Assembly (NCBI RefSeq): GCF_021513275.1
Contig: NZ_CP090978.1
Coordinates: forward strand, 2,914,001 to 2,978,000
From: Paenibacillus hexagrammi
GTDB lineage: Bacteria; Bacillota; Bacilli; Paenibacillales; NBRC-103111
Reading direction: 5' to 3'
Length of the DNA stretch: 64,000 nucleotides
The translations under genes and the position numbers were made by a program. The notes beneath the pieces were generated by a model, which was not told the origin of the DNA, searched no databases, and saw only the letters and a program-made list of their open reading frames with translations. Position 1 is the stretch's first letter, and each line of letters opens with the position of its first letter. Shown here piece after piece: positions 63,624 to 64,000 of this stretch.

Positions 63624-64000
63624 ATGAGTAGCTTGCCACCAGAAATCGAAACCCACCGCCAACCCGACCATGAAATTAATCCGCAATTTCTTACCCGCTG
63701 GTCTCCACGATCCTTTACGGATCAAGAGGTGACCGATGATGTGTTATTCAGCCTGTTTGAAGCAGCCCGTTGGGCGCCGTCTGGGGGCAACATGCAGCCG
63801 TGGCGCTTTATTATCGCCCGAAATCCAGAAGATCGCGCCTCCTTTCATTCTTTCATCGTTCCCGGCAATCGCGAATGGTGCGAGAAAGCCCCCGTACTGG
63901 CCCTGGTGCTTTCCCATAAACTGACTGCTAACGGAAACCCTAACACTTCGCATACGTTTGACGCGGGTACAGCTTGGGGCTATCTAGCTTTGGAAGCTGA
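63624..64000 (+). CDS. Nitroreductase-family protein, 3' end missing
   Basis: The frame starts at the ATG at 63624 after AGGAGGAACCTGAC and is open at the window end (125 full codons). Family marks are RWSPRSFTDQEVTDDVLFSL, then EAARWAPSGGNMQPWRFI, the FMN-binding segment of nitroreductases. It would be a flavin-dependent NAD(P)H oxidoreductase. The later part of the family (GxxxAGxA-type residues) lies outside the window. It is divergent from the small gene at 63271. Confidence 0.9.
   Translation, partial: MSSLPPEIETHRQPDHEINPQFLTRWSPRSFTDQEVTDDVLFSLFEAARWAPSGGNMQPWRFIIARNPEDRASFHSFIVPGNREWCEKAPVLALVLSHKLTANGNPNTSHTFDAGTAWGYLALEA

Overview
The window looks like chromosomal DNA of a Gram-positive spore former, most likely Paenibacillus or a close relative. 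The evidence is the gene set: FadR with a B. subtilis-type operator, a KapB-like protein, a YtxJ-type bacillithiol protein, a YhcN/YlaJ-type sporulation lipoprotein, MrfAB, YojN/YojO-like and YkpA-like proteins. Strong AGGAGG ribosome sites and moderate GC with some GC-rich pockets fit as well. No rRNA, tRNA, prophage, insertion sequence or CRISPR array was seen.

Layout. 1-6.3 kb: the 3' part of a GGDEF-EAL cyclic-di-GMP protein, ytxJ, an amidohydrolase, a Tat-exported metallophosphoesterase, a single-domain ChrA and a PucR regulator. 6.5-20 kb: a fatty-acid beta-oxidation locus. fadN-fadA-fadE-fadD-paaI and fadF run leftward; fadR-etfB-etfA runs rightward from a promoter carrying a perfect FadR palindrome. 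The locus is interrupted by a ~1 kb repeat-rich spacer. 20-28 kb: two alpha/beta hydrolases, an AIM24-like protein, an acyl-CoA thioesterase, purT and a VWA/MoxR pair. 28-40 kb: small sporulation-like and hypothetical genes, a TRIC channel, an oxidoreductase, kapB, a thioredoxin-like gene, two ABC-F ATPases, an M42 peptidase and a Dabb protein. 40-51.5 kb: a complete leftward Tad/Flp-type pilus operon ending in an FHA protein. 51.5-58.3 kb: a thioesterase, TspO, a Ser/Thr kinase fused to a CpaE-like domain, an RlmM-like methyltransferase, an ABC ATPase, a cREC protein, and the base-excision pair Nfo and Fpg/Nei. 58.6-64 kb: a SRPBCC protein, mrfB, mrfA, a small hypothetical gene and the 5' part of a nitroreductase.

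How genes work together. The fad genes supply acyl-CoA activation, the beta-oxidation cycle and electron transfer from the dehydrogenase through EtfBA to FadF. The Tad operon has the motor ATPase, two platform proteins, a CpaE-like ATPase, a prepilin peptidase, a Flp pilin and three pseudopilin-like proteins. An FHA protein at its end and a Ser/Thr kinase nearby suggest control by phosphorylation. MrfA-MrfB and Nfo-Fpg form two DNA repair groups.

A striking property of this sequence is thirteen single-base indels, mostly in homopolymer runs, that break ten otherwise intact conserved genes: the metallophosphoesterase, fadA, fadN, fadF, etfB, the VWA gene, cpaF, cpaE, mrfB and a small gene at 63.3 kb. 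In each case the correct protein continues in another frame, and the total length becomes a multiple of three once repaired. Base-calling errors in a draft assembly are the simplest explanation. I annotate these genes over their full reconstructed span.
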